Of a DNA stretch of 64,000 nucleotides, positions 63,896 to 64,000 are shown in pieces (positions within the stretch are counted from its first letter, which is position 1; each line of letters begins with the position of its first letter). The translations under genes were made by a program, and so were the position numbers. The notes below the pieces were generated by a model. That model saw nothing but the letters and a program-made list of their open reading frames with translations. It was not told where the DNA came from and ran no database searches. Source of the stretch: Escherichia fergusonii ATCC 35469 (lineage in GTDB: Bacteria; Pseudomonadota; Gammaproteobacteria; Enterobacterales; Enterobacteriaceae). The stretch lies in assembly GCF_000026225.1 (NCBI RefSeq), contig NC_011740.1:372001-436000 (forward strand), in the 5' to 3' direction.

Positions 63896-64000
63896 TTAGC
63901 GATTATCCAGCTGTGCGCGAACGTTTTGCAGCCCGCTGGTGTTGATGCGATAAGGCTGACCGTTGACGGACTTAATCAGCCTTTTGGTTTTGAGTTTTTT
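63896..64000 (-). CDS. topAI: Toxin TopAI (YjhX), C-terminal part, cut by window edge
   Basis: The last 34 codons and stop are visible, reading LKTKRLIKSVNGQPYRINTS then QNVRAQLDNR, matching the C-terminus of TopAI, an 85-residue inhibitor of topoisomerase I. The rest lies beyond the window. yjhP follows directly. Confidence 0.85.
   Translation of the reverse strand, partial: KKLKTKRLIKSVNGQPYRINTSGLQNVRAQLDNR

Overview
The window is a chromosomal segment of Escherichia coli or a very close Escherichia relative. Gene content and order from ascB to glaH follow E. coli K-12 (read in reverse), most proteins match K-12 in length, and REP/BIME repeats, the sRNA micA and the serV-argVYZQ tRNA cluster are all present. 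Family and K-12 comparisons come from recalled knowledge of these genes. No database search was run.

Layout. 1-6.9 kb: the asc beta-glucoside operon (ascB cut by the window edge, ascF, repressor ascG), then hydN-hypF for hydrogenase maturation. 7-11.3 kb: the nitric oxide module norW-norV with the divergent regulator norR, with three clear NorR boxes and a sigma-54 promoter. 11.3-12.5 kb: gutQ, but the sorbitol operon that normally sits between gutQ and mltB is gone and only the last six codons of srlR remain. 12.5-19.4 kb: mltB, a small membrane protein, pncC, recA (SOS box), recX, alaS, csrA. 19.7-20.75 kb: tRNA-Ser and four tRNA-Arg genes with tRNA-derived spacer repeats. 20.9-24.2 kb: yqaB-yqaA-gshA, micA, luxS.

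24.2-26.05 kb is accessory. It holds two overlapping genes, an RNA ligase and a protein joining an HD phosphohydrolase domain to a polynucleotide-kinase-like domain, inserted between luxS and emrB. Together they could heal and seal broken RNA. 26.3-35.7 kb: emrRAB efflux, ygaZH valine export, an intact ygaY, and the proVWX osmoprotectant transporter. 36-39.7 kb: the class Ib ribonucleotide reductase operon nrdHIEF. 39.9-41.8 kb: an accessory AhpD-like peroxidase and a divergent MocR-type regulator. 41.9-46 kb: ygaM, ygaC, alaE, stpA, ygaP, ygaV, yqaE, kbp. 46-53.3 kb: the stationary-phase glutarate/GABA operon glaH-lhgO-gabD-gabT-gabP-csiR.

53.3-64 kb is mosaic. A gene-poor kilobase carries three minus-strand terminators and a tRNA-like element with an oversized anticodon arm. 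It is followed by the yahBCDEFG-IJ cluster, which K-12 carries elsewhere (next to the bet genes), and then by yjhP and the end of topAI, which belong to the KpLE2 phage-like element in K-12. The yah genes encode relatives of every subunit of the AllFGH oxamate carbamoyltransferase plus a carbamate kinase and an exported amidohydrolase, so they look like a pathway that ends by making ATP from carbamoyl phosphate. The best candidates for under-described biology are the RNA-repair pair, the yah pathway and the tRNA-like element.
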